From assembly GCF_004187715.1 (NCBI RefSeq), contig NZ_QZWF01000017.1, positions 61,737 through 125,736 on the forward strand: 64,000 nt of DNA, read 5' to 3'. The notes under the pieces were generated by a model, which was given only the letters and a program-made list of their open reading frames with translations, had not been told where the DNA came from and did no database searches. Positions 52,371 through 61,248 of this stretch are shown here, in pieces; position 1 is the first letter of the stretch, and every line of letters starts with the position of its first letter. The stretch comes from Streptomyces sp. F001 (GTDB lineage Bacteria; Actinomycetota; Actinomycetes; Streptomycetales; Streptomycetaceae). Position numbers and translations under genes: made by a program.

Positions 52371-52510
52371 GCGGTGTTCTCCTTCGAAGGGGTGGTGCGG
52401 TTGCCTCCGACGTCCGGGCCGGGCGCCTGCGGCGAGGGGTGAAGCGGGTCTGTCGTGCGGCATCGGCGGGAGGCCGCCTGCGGTGGGCGCGGCTGCGGCG
52501 CCTGCCGGGG

Positions 52511-53767
52511 TCACCACGGGCCGTCCGTTCGTCCGTGCGCCGAAGCGCGGGTCAGTCTGCGGAAGGCGTGCAACAGAAGGGCGAGGGCCGCTGCTCCACA
52601 GGCGAGGGTCGGGATGCTGCCGGGGCCCCAGGTGTCCAGGAGGGTCTGCGTCGGGATGCCAAGGACGTCGCAGTGCGGGAGGCGGCCGGCGAAGAGCGTG
52701 GCCAGGGCGGTGGCCTCTGCCGTGGCCGCCGCGGTGAGGAGCACGGCCGGGGCGTGGGTGAAACCGTGGATGGTGAGGAGCCGGGCGAGGAAGAGGAGGG
52801 CGCCGAGGGTGAGGGTCTGGGAGGGGGCTGCGGGGTCGTCCACGGTGGCGGCGCTGAGGGCGAGGAGGCCGGTCAGGGCGGCCAGGAACAGGGTGAACGT
52901 GCCGAGCAGCAGAGGGCGTACGGAGGCGGCGAACTCCTCGAGTCCGCGGCTGGCCGTCAGTTTGTGGCGCGCCCGTGCGGCAAAGAGATGGGCGCTCCAG
53001 GCCGCGGGGGCGCAGGCCAGGGTGAGGGCCAGGAGAGGGGTGATCGTGAGGGGCCAGGAGCTGTCCGCGGCGCCGGTCGGAAGGCCGTCGGGGCCTCCCG
53101 AGGCGGCGTCCTGCAGAAGTCCGTCGCCGAGGACGGCGTAGGCGACGAGCCAGCAGATCCATGGCCGGGCGCCGGGTGCCGGGTGTGGGCCCGGCCGAGC
53201 GCGGTTCGTGCCCAGGGGGCCGCGGGACAAAGCCGCGCGCAGGGCCAGGGCCACGGCCAGGGTGCCGACGGCGGCCAGCACGAGGCGTGCCCGGCCGTGG
53301 GTGAGGTGCAGGCCTGCCAGGGTCGCGGCGCAGAGCGTGCCGGGCAGCAGGGTGCGGACGATCCAGTCCGCGCGCGGCCGGGTATCTGCGGTCGGTGTGG
53401 GGCGCCGAGATGGGTCTCCGTCGCGCGGGACACGGGCGTACATCTCCTCTGCCAGGGAGAAGACGTCCCGGTGGCGGAAGCGTGCGGCGGTGCGGTCGGT
53501 GAGACCGTGCGCCTCCAGGCCGGCCGCGATCTCCAGGGGGTCCACGGCCCGTTCGCAGAGCTCACGGTGACGGCGCATCAGGACCTTCACGGGATCGGCG
53601 GCGCCACGGTGGGCGCCGAAAGTGCCGACGGCGTCCCGCCCGGGGGCGGCGGCAGCCTCACCCCCGGCTGCGCCACCGTGCGCCTCACCGACGCGAGCCT
53701 TCTGCCGCGCCTCGATTCCGTCGCCGGCCGGGGTGCGGGGGCGGTCGAGGTTCTCCAGGTCGTTCAT
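52511..53767 (-). CDS. Polytopic membrane protein of the Pel-like cluster
   Basis: A 418-residue protein. An N-terminal cytoplasmic part (about 125 residues) includes ADPVKVLMRRHRELCERA and HRDVFSLAEEMYARV. About nine transmembrane helices follow, separated by short loops. A conserved-looking loop LTASRGLEEFAASVRPLL precedes the second helix group. I recognise no family. It lies where Pel loci carry the membrane proteins PelE/PelG, between the glycosyltransferase and the sugar enzyme, so a part in polymer export is an inference. Its ATG overlaps the glycosyltransferase stop (ATGA). Confidence 0.7.
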   Translation of the reverse strand: MNDLENLDRPRTPAGDGIEARQKARVGEAHGGAAGGEAAAAPGRDAVGTFGAHRGAADPVKVLMRRHRELCERAVDPLEIAAGLEAHGLTDRTAARFRHRDVFSLAEEMYARVPRDGDPSRRPTPTADTRPRADWIVRTLLPGTLCAATLAGLHLTHGRARLVLAAVGTLAVALALRAALSRGPLGTNRARPGPHPAPGARPWICWLVAYAVLGDGLLQDAASGGPDGLPTGAADSSWPLTITPLLALTLACAPAAWSAHLFAARARHKLTASRGLEEFAASVRPLLLGTFTLFLAALTGLLALSAATVDDPAAPSQTLTLGALLFLARLLTIHGFTHAPAVLLTAAATAEATALATLFAGRLPHCDVLGIPTQTLLDTWGPGSIPTLACGAAALALLLHAFRRLTRASAHGRTDGPW

Positions 53768-55506
53768 CGGGCTGCTCCCGTGGCGGGCACGGAGAGTGGG
53801 GGGCGTACCGGGGGGCCGGCCGCCCAGCTGGGACCACCGCGTGCCACGACGCGCGTTGCGGCGTCGGTCCAGCGGCCGGGGACGCGGGCCTCTGCGGGGA
53901 CGGCGAAGGGCTGGGGCTCGCCGGAGTCGTCGAGGACGACGCGGGGGACGGGGCAGCGCGAGACGATCTCCAGGTAGATACCGTGGAACGCCGCGACGTT
54001 CTGCTCGACGGTGAACAGTTCGAGCGCTCGGGCGCGCGCGGCGGCGCCCAGGCGCTCACGGCGCTCGGGGTCGCGCAGCAGCGCCACGCACGCCTCGGCG
54101 AGCGCCCGTGGGTTGCGCGGGGGGACCACGAGCCCCGTCCCGCCGATGACCTCGACCACCGCACCGACATCCGTCGACACCGTCGCCCGGCCGCAGAGCA
54201 TGGCCTCGACGAGGCCGATCGGGAAGCCCTCCACGACACTGGACAGGACGATCACCGCGCCGGAGGCGTAGGCGTCGGCGAGGGTCGGGGCTTCCGGGCC
54301 GCCGATCTCCTCGAAGGAGACGGGGTTGTCGCCGACGGCGTGCGGGCCCTCCGCCTCGTCGGGAAAGAGCTGTGCGGCGAGGACCCTGCAGTGGGTCAGG
54401 TAGTCCGCGCCCTCGGCGCCGGCAGGCGCGCCGACGATCCGCAGCCGGGTCCGGGGCGTGCCCGGCTCACCCTTGCGGAGCTCCCGGACCTCCGCGAAGG
54501 CGTGCAGCAGGGAGACCAGGTCCTTGGTCGGTTCCACGCGGCCGACCCAGACCAGCGTGTCCGGCTCCGCGAGCTCCGGCGACTCCCCCACCTCCGCGAA
54601 GGGCCCGGCGTCCATGCCGGGGTACACGGTGCGCAGCTTCGTACGGTCGGCGCCGCAGCGTTCCTGCCAGCGGCGGGCGTGTGCGTTGCCGGGCGTGATG
54701 CAGTCGGCCTGCCGGTAGATCTCGGCGGCGAGCCGCCCATGGAAGGCGGCGAGCAGGGACCGTACGGCGGGCGAGGACTCCGTGGCGGCGGCCAGATAGT
54801 GCGAGCGCAACTGCACCCCGTACTCGGTCACCAGCAGAGGTACACCGAAGAAGTGACGGGCCAGCAGCCCGGTCAGGGCCGCCGCGCCGCCGGACGCCGC
54901 GTGGCACAGGTCGACGGAGCCGAGCCCGTCGTCCTCGTACCAGTCGAGCGAGAGGGGGCGCAGGGCGCGTTCCAGGTGCGCGGCGACGGCGAGCAGATCG
55001 GGCACCCGCGCCTCGTGCGCCGTGCGCGGCGCTCCCGGCGCGCGACAGGCGCGTTCCAGGACGCGTACGGCCGCTTCGGAGCGCAGCGCCCCCACCAGGC
55101 CGCCCTCCTCGCGGGCGAGTTCGGCAAGCCCGTACAGGGCGTTGGCGAAACGGTCCGCCTCAGCGGCGGGCGCATCCGCCGACGCCTCCCCCGAGGCCCC
55201 CGCGCACAGGACGCCCGCCAGCTCCCCGTAGCACTCGGCGAACCGCCGACGAGCGCGGCGTCCGTACGCCCGCCCGTCGCCCACCACCGCCCGGTCCTCC
55301 TCGGCAGTCCACAGCGGTGCCGTTCGCACCCGGACGACCTGCGACGGCAGCGGGATCCAGCCCTCGTCCTCCTGCCGCTCGCTGCGGCTGAGCGCGTAGA
55401 CGTCGAACTCGTGCTGTACGAGCCCGCGCACGAGCCGGTCGCACCAGAGCCTGGCGTCACCGCCCACATACGGATAGCCACCCTCCGTAAGCAGTCCGAT
55501 GCGCAT
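53764..55506 (-). CDS. PelF-like GT4 glycosyltransferase
   Basis: A 580-residue glycosyltransferase with the DUF3492 N-terminal half seen in PelF. The chain opens with RIGLLTEGGYPYVGGDARLW, the PelF-type acceptor-side motif. Later motifs include LVTEYGVQLRSHYL near 235, WVGRVEPTKDL near 335 (donor-domain start), and EGFPIGLVEAMLCGR near 445, the EX7E element of retaining GT4 enzymes. PelF polymerises UDP-sugars into the Pel polysaccharide in the cytoplasm. A Glu/Pro-rich C-terminal tail extends past the fold. First gene of a tightly coupled set of four. Confidence 0.85.
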   Translation of the reverse strand: MRIGLLTEGGYPYVGGDARLWCDRLVRGLVQHEFDVYALSRSERQEDEGWIPLPSQVVRVRTAPLWTAEEDRAVVGDGRAYGRRARRRFAECYGELAGVLCAGASGEASADAPAAEADRFANALYGLAELAREEGGLVGALRSEAAVRVLERACRAPGAPRTAHEARVPDLLAVAAHLERALRPLSLDWYEDDGLGSVDLCHAASGGAAALTGLLARHFFGVPLLVTEYGVQLRSHYLAAATESSPAVRSLLAAFHGRLAAEIYRQADCITPGNAHARRWQERCGADRTKLRTVYPGMDAGPFAEVGESPELAEPDTLVWVGRVEPTKDLVSLLHAFAEVRELRKGEPGTPRTRLRIVGAPAGAEGADYLTHCRVLAAQLFPDEAEGPHAVGDNPVSFEEIGGPEAPTLADAYASGAVIVLSSVVEGFPIGLVEAMLCGRATVSTDVGAVVEVIGGTGLVVPPRNPRALAEACVALLRDPERRERLGAAARARALELFTVEQNVAAFHGIYLEIVSRCPVPRVVLDDSGEPQPFAVPAEARVPGRWTDAATRVVARGGPSWAAGPPVRPPLSVPATGAAR

Positions 55507-55713
55507 GTGCACCCCCGATCTCCCGTATGGGGAGCCACCGTTGTCCGGCGACTCGCAGCGGGACGAACGTATGCGGACAAGCCGGTGGCGCGACGGACGG
55601 TTGTCCATCGCGCCACCAAAAGGGGTGAACGGTCGTAACTTTCCCGCACAGGGCGCGTTTCGTCGCGCTAGGAGATCACGCGGGCACGGAGGGCCACGTT
55701 CCGCGAGGTGTGC

Positions 55714-57293
55714 TCAACTGCCTGGGTACGGCCACGGATTGGCCTTGCAACTGATCCCCTCATGATCAAGGAATTTCGTCTGCTGCTGCATGACAGGGGC
55801 AAGGTCGCCGTCCTTGTCACAGGTGACGTGGCGGTAGCCGAGACGGTGGCCGATCTCGTGGTTGATCAGCATCTGCCGGTAGGCGTGGATCTCGTCGCCG
55901 TACGTCTCCGAACCCTGCGCCCAGCGATAGGCGTTGATCATCACGCGCTCGGTGGCGGCCGAGTCGCAGGAGACGTTGTCGACCGTGGTGTCCAGGCCTG
56001 ACCTGGCGCACCAGTCGGCGGTGGTGCCGGGGCTGGCGAGGGTGATCACGAAGTCGGGTTTGCCGGAGTGGATCCGTTCGAAGGTACGGCCGCCGTTGTG
56101 GGCCCAGCTGCGGTCGTCGTTGAGCGTCTTCTGCACGGCTTGCGCGAAGAGTTCGCCGTCGAGACCGAGGCCCTGCTCCACGTCCACGCGGTACGTGTAC
56201 TTCTGCCCCGCGCCCGGCGCCTTGTCGATCCCGGCGATCGCGTCGAACTCCCCCGAGCCGTCGAGCGTCGCGCTCAGCTCGTACGTCCTGCCCATCTTCT
56301 GTTCGTACGTCAGCGGCACCGCGCTCGGCGAATCGGAGGGCGTCGGCCGCCCGTCCCCGCGCGACGCGGAGTCCCGGGCGTCCCGGCCCTGGTCGGCGGC
56401 GGACTGCGACTGTACGCCGGTGTCGTCGCCCGCGTCCGTGACCTGACCGGCGACGATCACGGCCAGCACGGTGGTCACGGCGGCGGCCGCGATCCCGGTG
56501 AACGTGCGGCCCTTGGCGCCCTTGGCCGGGACGGGCTCGCCGGTCGGCGGCGCGTCGTCCTCGATGCCGGTGCCGGTCCGGGTGTCGGTGTCCCAACTGG
56601 TGACGGACGCGTACGGGTCCTCGGCGGGTGCGGAGGAGGCGGGCGTACGGCGCGTGAAGACGTCGTCGTCCTCGTCGAAGACGTCGACGTACTCCTGACG
56701 CGGGCCCGGGGGCAGGTCCCGCTGCCGCGGAACGCCCGGTCCGACGGCGACTCCCTGCCCGCCACCGGGCCCACCCCTCAACTCACCCCAGCCACCGCCC
56801 CCTTCACGCTGCTCGGGGTGGCCGCCACGGACCTGGGGATGCCGTGAGCGGGCGTGCCGTCGGGGAAACGGGGCGTGCCGTGGGCGGGGGTGCCGTCCGG
56901 CAGACAGGGAAACCCATGCGCCGGCGTACCGTCGGGCAACCGAGGCACACCATGCACCGGCGTACCGTCCGGCAGGCGGGGAAACCCATGCACCGGCGTA
57001 CCGTCCGGCAACCGAGGCACACCAAGCACCGGCGTACCGTCCGGCAGACGAGGCACACCATGCGCCAACGTGCCCTCGGCATAACGCGGCACCGCATACC
57101 CCGCCGAGCCGTCCGCCATCCGCGGAACCCCACCCGCCGGCGTACCGTCGGGCAGCCGCGGAACCGCACGCGCGGGCGTGCCGTCGGGCATCGGCGTCTG
57201 CCGTCCCCCCGAGGGCCCCGGTGCCGGCCGGCGAGCCCCTTTGTCCGCGGCCGCACCCTTGGGTGCCGGGCCGCGGCGACTGTGGCGTCCCAC
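55714..57293 (-). pseudogene. DUF3152 membrane zinc protease with PDGTP repeats, frameshifted as sequenced
   Basis: The C-terminal DUF3152 domain (about 190 residues) contains the zinc motif NHEIGHRLGYRHV and several Cys. It follows a transmembrane helix (GIAAAAVTTVLAVIVAGQV) and an acidic cytoplasmic part (DVFDEDDDVF). The N-terminus, in another frame, starts at GTG 57293 (MGRHSRRGP). It continues into ten 12-residue repeats of the type LPDGTPVHGVPR. The two frames join near the G-run 56835-56838. The product would thus be a single-pass membrane protein with an outside protease-like domain and an unusual repetitive cytoplasmic arm. A DUF3152 gene also lies next to moeB in M. tuberculosis as I recall. 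Confidence 0.8.
56832..57191 (-). repeat. Ten tandem 36-bp repeats (12-residue PDGTP units)
   Basis: Coding repeats LPDGTPxHGxPR in the DUF3152 gene, ten units. The middle ones are nearly identical in DNA and the outer ones are diverged (MADGSAGYAVPR, YAEGTLAHGVPR). The array explains why the opposite strand also shows long open frames. Confidence 0.9.
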
Positions 57294-57301
57294 CTCGCGC
57301 C

Positions 57302-58324
57302 TCAGCTCCCCGTACTCGCGGACTCGGCCCCATCGGCGGACGCCCGGGACGCCCCTGGGGGCGCGCCGTCGGATCCCACCTCCACGAGGAGCTCACGGAA
57401 CGCCTTCGCCACCGTCTCCGGGTACTCCATCATCGCCACGTGCCCGGCGTCCGGGAGGGTCAGAAGCCGGGAGTCGCGGAAGGTGCGGGCGGCCTTCTGG
57501 GCCACACGGAAGCGGACGAGCTGGTCCCGGCCGCCGTAGACGAGGAGTGTGGGGGCGAGGACGCGTTCGGCCTGGCGCCACAGCCCGTGCTGGCCGCCCA
57601 GGGTGTACGCGTTGACGATCCCGCGCGCGGAGCGCGCCATCGCGTCCCAGAAGTACGGCAGTTGCAGGCGCCGCTCCATCTCCTCCACGGCGTTGCGAAA
57701 GCCCTCGTTCGACACTCGCCCGGGGTCGCCGTAGCAGAGCGTCACCACGCCGCGGACCTGCTGTTCCGCCGTCCAGCCGGTGGTCAACCGGGCAAGGAGC
57801 GGGACCACGCCCGGCACCCCCAGCAGCGCGGTCGGTACGGCCTTGCGCTGGATCCGGATCTCCGGCAGCGCGGGCGACACCAGCGTGAGCGTCCGGACGA
57901 GATCGGGCCGCACAGCGGCGACGCGGGTGGCGACCGCGCCGCCGAGTGAGTTGCCGAAGAGGTGGACCGGACCACGACCGGAGGCGTCCAGGTAACGGAT
58001 GACCGCGCGCGCGTGCCCGGTGACCGAGTAGTCGCCGTTGTCCGGTGGTGGTGAGTCGCCGAAGCCCGGCAGGTCGACGGCCTCGCAGTCGACGTCCGCG
58101 TCGAGCAGTTCCATCATCGCCGACCAGTTCTGCGAGGAACCGCCGAGGCCGTGCACGTAGAGCGCGGGAGGCAGCCCCTCGCGCGCGGGAGGCCGCGAAC
58201 GCACCGTGAGCGTGATGCCGGGCAGTTGGACCGACCGCAGCCGCTCGCCCTCCGCGACCCTGACGGGCGCCACCTTCGGGAGCACGTTGGCGCTGGGCAC
58301 ATACGGCAGCTCGGTCGAAGACAT
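57302..58324 (-). CDS. Alpha/beta hydrolase
   Basis: A 340-residue cytoplasmic alpha/beta hydrolase. The oxyanion turn HGLGGSSQNW is near residue 58, the nucleophile elbow FGNSLGG near 122, the Asp in YGGRDQLV near 268 and His in DAGHVAMMEYPE near 296. The N-terminal 35 residues are an extension ahead of the fold. Substrate unknown. The gene precedes the DUF3152 gene by only eight bases and is probably its operon partner. Confidence 0.88.
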   Translation of the reverse strand: MSSTELPYVPSANVLPKVAPVRVAEGERLRSVQLPGITLTVRSRPPAREGLPPALYVHGLGGSSQNWSAMMELLDADVDCEAVDLPGFGDSPPPDNGDYSVTGHARAVIRYLDASGRGPVHLFGNSLGGAVATRVAAVRPDLVRTLTLVSPALPEIRIQRKAVPTALLGVPGVVPLLARLTTGWTAEQQVRGVVTLCYGDPGRVSNEGFRNAVEEMERRLQLPYFWDAMARSARGIVNAYTLGGQHGLWRQAERVLAPTLLVYGGRDQLVRFRVAQKAARTFRDSRLLTLPDAGHVAMMEYPETVAKAFRELLVEVGSDGAPPGASRASADGAESASTGS

Positions 58325-58431
58325 GCGGCAATGTTACGAGGTGATCACGTCGTGGTTCATGTGTTCGCCGTCACAGACACGCAGGACGGCACCGTATCTG
58401 CACAGACCGGCGGATGCGCAGCGCGTGACGT

Positions 58432-58459
58432 TCCGGACGCGGATCGCATAGCGTCCGGA
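58432..58459. promoter_or_regulatory. 9-bp inverted repeat in divergent intergenic region
   Basis: TCCGGACGC (58432-58440) and GCGTCCGGA (58451-58459) are perfect complements with a ten-base spacer. They lie between the hydrolase start and a divergent small acidic gene. A possible -10 (TAGGCT, 58472-58477) follows. Operator or leader hairpin; no factor assigned. Confidence 0.45.
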
Positions 58460-58543
58460 TCGGGTGTCTCCTAGGCTCGTAGGGAGGGCACCCGCGTGTG
58501 GCCCCTGCTTCTTCCAGGGACGTTCGTAGAAAGGGAGCCCACC

Positions 58544-58768
58544 ATGGCCATTGACCCGACCGATCCCGAGACCTTCGAGAACGAGGACACCGAGGAAGTC
58601 CTGGAGTACGACGTCGAGGCCCCCGATGTCGACGCGGCCGAGCAGCATGCGGACGTCACCCCGGACCGTGACGACCCGCTGACCGGCGTCGATCCCGCCC
58701 GGGCCAACGAGGCCGACCTCGTGGAGCAGGCCCGGGTCGTCTCCCTCGACGAGGACGACTACCGGTGA
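58544..58768 (+). CDS. Small acidic hypothetical protein (74 aa)
   Basis: A 74-residue, extremely acidic protein (many Asp/Glu, one Arg pair) without hydrophobic segments. It is probably disordered or a partner-binding peptide. AAGGGAG precedes the ATG. It resembles no domain known to me. It stands alone between the hydrolase and the TetR gene. Confidence 0.75.
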   Translation: MAIDPTDPETFENEDTEEVLEYDVEAPDVDAAEQHADVTPDRDDPLTGVDPARANEADLVEQARVVSLDEDDYR

Positions 58769-58963
58769 CCCGTGCGGACACCCAGTAGTTGAGGAGGAAC
58801 GAGGCGCACTTTTGCCCGCTCTGCACCCGTTCGAAACCTTCTATGCGGCTTTCGTAGCCGTCCGGTCCGTGAAATTCTGCGCTCTCAGCGCGCACGTCAC
58901 GGTTACCGAAAAGTACGATGGCCGCGCGGCGCACACCGCATGTGGACGATTTTGGGAGGCGGC

Positions 58964-59608
58964 GTGACAGCCATCGAGCAGACAGAGGCGGCACGCCCGC
59001 GAGGTACGCGCCTGCCGCGCCGTGCCCGTCGGAACCAACTTCTGGGCGCCGCCCAGGAAGTCTTCGTGGCCCAGGGCTACCACGCGGCCGCGATGGACGA
59101 CATCGCCGAGCGCGCGGGCGTCAGCAAGCCGGTGCTCTACCAGCACTTCCCGGGCAAGCTCGACCTCTACCTGGCCCTGCTGGACCAGCACTGCGAGTCT
59201 CTGATCAAGTCCGTACGGAGCGCGCTCGCGTCGACGACCGACAACAAGCAGCGCGTACGAGCCACGATGGACGCGTACTTCGCGTACGTCGAGGACGACG
59301 GCGGCGCCTTCCGCCTCGTCTTCGAGTCGGACCTGACGAACGAGCCCGCCGTGCGCGAGCGTGTCGACAAGGTCACGAACGAGTGCGCCGAGGCCATCTG
59401 CGACGTGATCGCCGAGGACACCGGGCTGTCGCGCGCCGAGTCGATGCTGCTCGCCTCCGGCCTCGGCGGCCTCGCCCAGGTGGTGGCCCGTTCCTGGCTG
59501 CACAGCGACCGCAGCGTCCCGCGCGACCAGGCGGTCCAGCTGCTGGCCTCGCTGGCCTGGCGTGGTATCGCGGGCTTCCCGCTGCACGGCAACGAGCAGC
59601 AGCACTGA
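58964..59608 (+). CDS. TetR-family transcriptional regulator
   Basis: A 214-residue TetR regulator. The DNA-binding domain is textbook: LLGAAQEVFVAQGYHAA, then DDIAERAGVSKPVLYQHF, then PGKLDLYLAL (about residues 26-72). The C-terminal helical domain has no ligand hint. GTG start with GGGAGG about five bases upstream, in preference to an upstream ATG without a ribosome-binding site. A DUF3107 gene follows, an order shared with Rv3208-Rv3208A of M. tuberculosis as I recall. Confidence 0.92.
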   Translation: MTAIEQTEAARPRGTRLPRRARRNQLLGAAQEVFVAQGYHAAAMDDIAERAGVSKPVLYQHFPGKLDLYLALLDQHCESLIKSVRSALASTTDNKQRVRATMDAYFAYVEDDGGAFRLVFESDLTNEPAVRERVDKVTNECAEAICDVIAEDTGLSRAESMLLASGLGGLAQVVARSWLHSDRSVPRDQAVQLLASLAWRGIAGFPLHGNEQQH

Positions 59609-59759
59609 GGCCGGCCGGAGGGCGGGACGTTTTGTTCCCGTGCGCTGTTCGCTCCTGGCGTTCTTTGCGCGGAGGGTGCGCGTCCCCTCGCCGGGCTAAT
59701 GTGTGCTGGTACGGCGCGGACGCCCGCGCACTTCACTGACCGTTCGGAGGGACATAGCC

Positions 59760-59987
59760 GTGGAGGTCAAGATCGGCGTTCAGCACGCGCCGCGCGAGAT
59801 CGTTCTGGAGAGCGGTCAGAGTTCCGAGGAGGTCGAGCGCGTGGTGGCCGAGGCGCTGGCCGGGAAGTCACAGCTGCTCAGCCTCGTGGACGAGCACGGC
59901 CGCAAGGTCCTGGTCCCGGCCGACCGTCTCGCCTACGTCGAGCTCGGCGAGCCGGCCCCGCGCAAGGTGGGCTTCGGCGCCCTGTAG
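59760..59987 (+). CDS. DUF3107 family protein
   Basis: A 75-residue protein of the actinobacterial DUF3107 family (the M. tuberculosis member is the small antigen TB9.4). Recognisable stretches are VKIGVQHAPREIVLES and GRKVLVPADRLAYVELG. Function unknown; the short beta-rich chain suggests a binding role. GTG start with CGGAGG nine bases upstream. A strong terminator follows. Confidence 0.9.
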   Translation: MEVKIGVQHAPREIVLESGQSSEEVERVVAEALAGKSQLLSLVDEHGRKVLVPADRLAYVELGEPAPRKVGFGAL

Positions 59988-60010
59988 GCGGACGCTGCGG
60001 ACAGACGCGA

Positions 60011-60054
60011 ACGACCGGGCCCGGCGGCTTGCAGAAGCCGCCGGGCCCGGTCGT
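60011..60054 (+). terminator. Strong intrinsic terminator after DUF3107 gene
   Basis: A perfect 20-bp stem (ACGACCGGGCCCGGCGGCTT with its complement at 60035-60054) closes a GCAG tetraloop, followed by TTCC. Confidence 0.9.
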
Positions 60055-60182
60055 TTCCGCTCTCCGTTCGCCTCCACAAACGGAGCACATCTCGCTCACA
60101 GGGGTGGATTGGATTCCGCAGGTCAGGGGTAAGACGGGCTACGACCGTTTCGGGCAGGCCGGCCGTGTGGGAGGACCCTGAC

Positions 60183-60452
60183 ATGCTCCTGGAAGCGCTC
60201 AGCTCCGCGATCCTCGGCCTGGCCCTCGCATGGGTCTACGCCGTGCGCCTGCCGCATCGCCTTCCCGCCCGCCCGCTCGTCCTGTCGACCGGCGTCGCCG
60301 GAGCCCTCTTCGGCGCCTTCGTCACCCACAGCGCACTGGAGACCGGCGGTTTCCTGCCGATCCTGGTCGGCGCGGCGGTCCTCTCCGTCGCCTCCCTGTC
60401 GCTGCTGCTGCGCCCGGCGGGAAGACTCCGCCGACGCTCGGCGACGGCCTGA
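60183..60452 (+). CDS. Small membrane protein (89 aa)
   Basis: An 89-residue protein with three hydrophobic segments (about residues 5-22, 36-52 and 58-76) separated by short loops, and a basic C-terminus RLRRRSATA. GGAGG precedes the ATG by eight bases. No family recognised. It converges on the ferritin-like gene. Confidence 0.72.
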   Translation: MLLEALSSAILGLALAWVYAVRLPHRLPARPLVLSTGVAGALFGAFVTHSALETGGFLPILVGAAVLSVASLSLLLRPAGRLRRRSATA

Positions 60453-60495
60453 GCCGCCGCCGAGGCCGCGGTCGCGGGTGACCTCGCAACAGGCC

Positions 60496-61248
60496 CTAGG
60501 CAGCCAGGCCCAAGGCCGCCATCCGCTTGGTGTGTGCCTCGGTGATGCGGGAGAACATCCTGCCGACCTCGGCGAGGTCGAAGCCGTCGGCGACACCGCC
60601 CACGAGCATCGTGGACAGCGCGTCCCGCTCCGCGACCACCCGCTGGGACTGCGACAGGGCCTCGCCCATGAGCCGGCGCGCCCACAGCGCGAGCCGCCCG
60701 CCCACCCGCGGGTCGGCGTCGATGGCCGCGCGCACCCGGTCGACGGCGAAGCCGGCGTGCCCGGTGTCGTCGAGCACGGCCAGCACCAGGGAGCGGGTGT
60801 CGGAGTCCAGCCGTACGGCGACCTCGCGGTAGAAGTCGCTGGCGATCGAGTCGCCGACGTAGGCCTTGACAAGCCCCTCCAGCCAGTCCGAGGGCGCGGT
60901 CTGCCTGTGGAAGCCGTCCAGCGCGGCGACGAACGGCTCCATGGCCGCCGTCGGCTCCTCGCCGATCTCCGTGAGCCGGTCGCGCAGCCGCTCGAAGTGG
61001 TGGAACTCGGCCGACGCCATCTTCGCCAGCTCCGCCTTGTCCTCCAGCGTCGGCGCCAGCTTGGCGTCCTCCGCGAGCCGCTCGAACGCCGCGAGTTCCC
61101 CGTAGGCGAGCGCACCGAGCAGGTCCACGACCGCGGCCCGGTACTGCGGATCGGCGGAGGCGGTCGCCCAGTCCTGGGCGGCGACCCCGGTGTGTTCGGC
61201 GGCTTCGGGGGTCTCGGCGGCGTTGTCAGGCTTGTCAGAGGTCGTCAT
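60496..61248 (-). CDS. Ferritin-like-fold protein (MiaE-like)
   Basis: A 250-residue helical protein of the ferritin-like fold with similarity to the tRNA-hydroxylase MiaE-type domain. The first metal Glu is in ALAYGELAAFERLAEDA near residue 50 and the E-x-x-H pair in ASAEFHHFERL near 82. A third Glu or Asp follows in the YVGDSIASDFYREVA region near 137, with DDTGHAGFAVDRV near 160. These could hold a di-iron site. The polar N-terminal 25 residues are probably disordered. A DEAD-box helicase gene is divergent, as in M. tuberculosis (Rv3210c/Rv3211) from memory. Confidence 0.82.
   Translation of the reverse strand: MTTSDKPDNAAETPEAAEHTGVAAQDWATASADPQYRAAVVDLLGALAYGELAAFERLAEDAKLAPTLEDKAELAKMASAEFHHFERLRDRLTEIGEEPTAAMEPFVAALDGFHRQTAPSDWLEGLVKAYVGDSIASDFYREVAVRLDSDTRSLVLAVLDDTGHAGFAVDRVRAAIDADPRVGGRLALWARRLMGEALSQSQRVVAERDALSTMLVGGVADGFDLAEVGRMFSRITEAHTKRMAALGLAA

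Noticed and set aside
56832..57191. CRISPR-like array
   Set aside because: The 36-bp units are contiguous without spacers and encode a regular 12-residue peptide repeat. No cas genes are present.
56844..57539. Arg-rich repeat open frames on the plus strand
   Set aside because: They are frame shadows of the 36-bp PDGTP repeats of the DUF3152 gene on the other strand.
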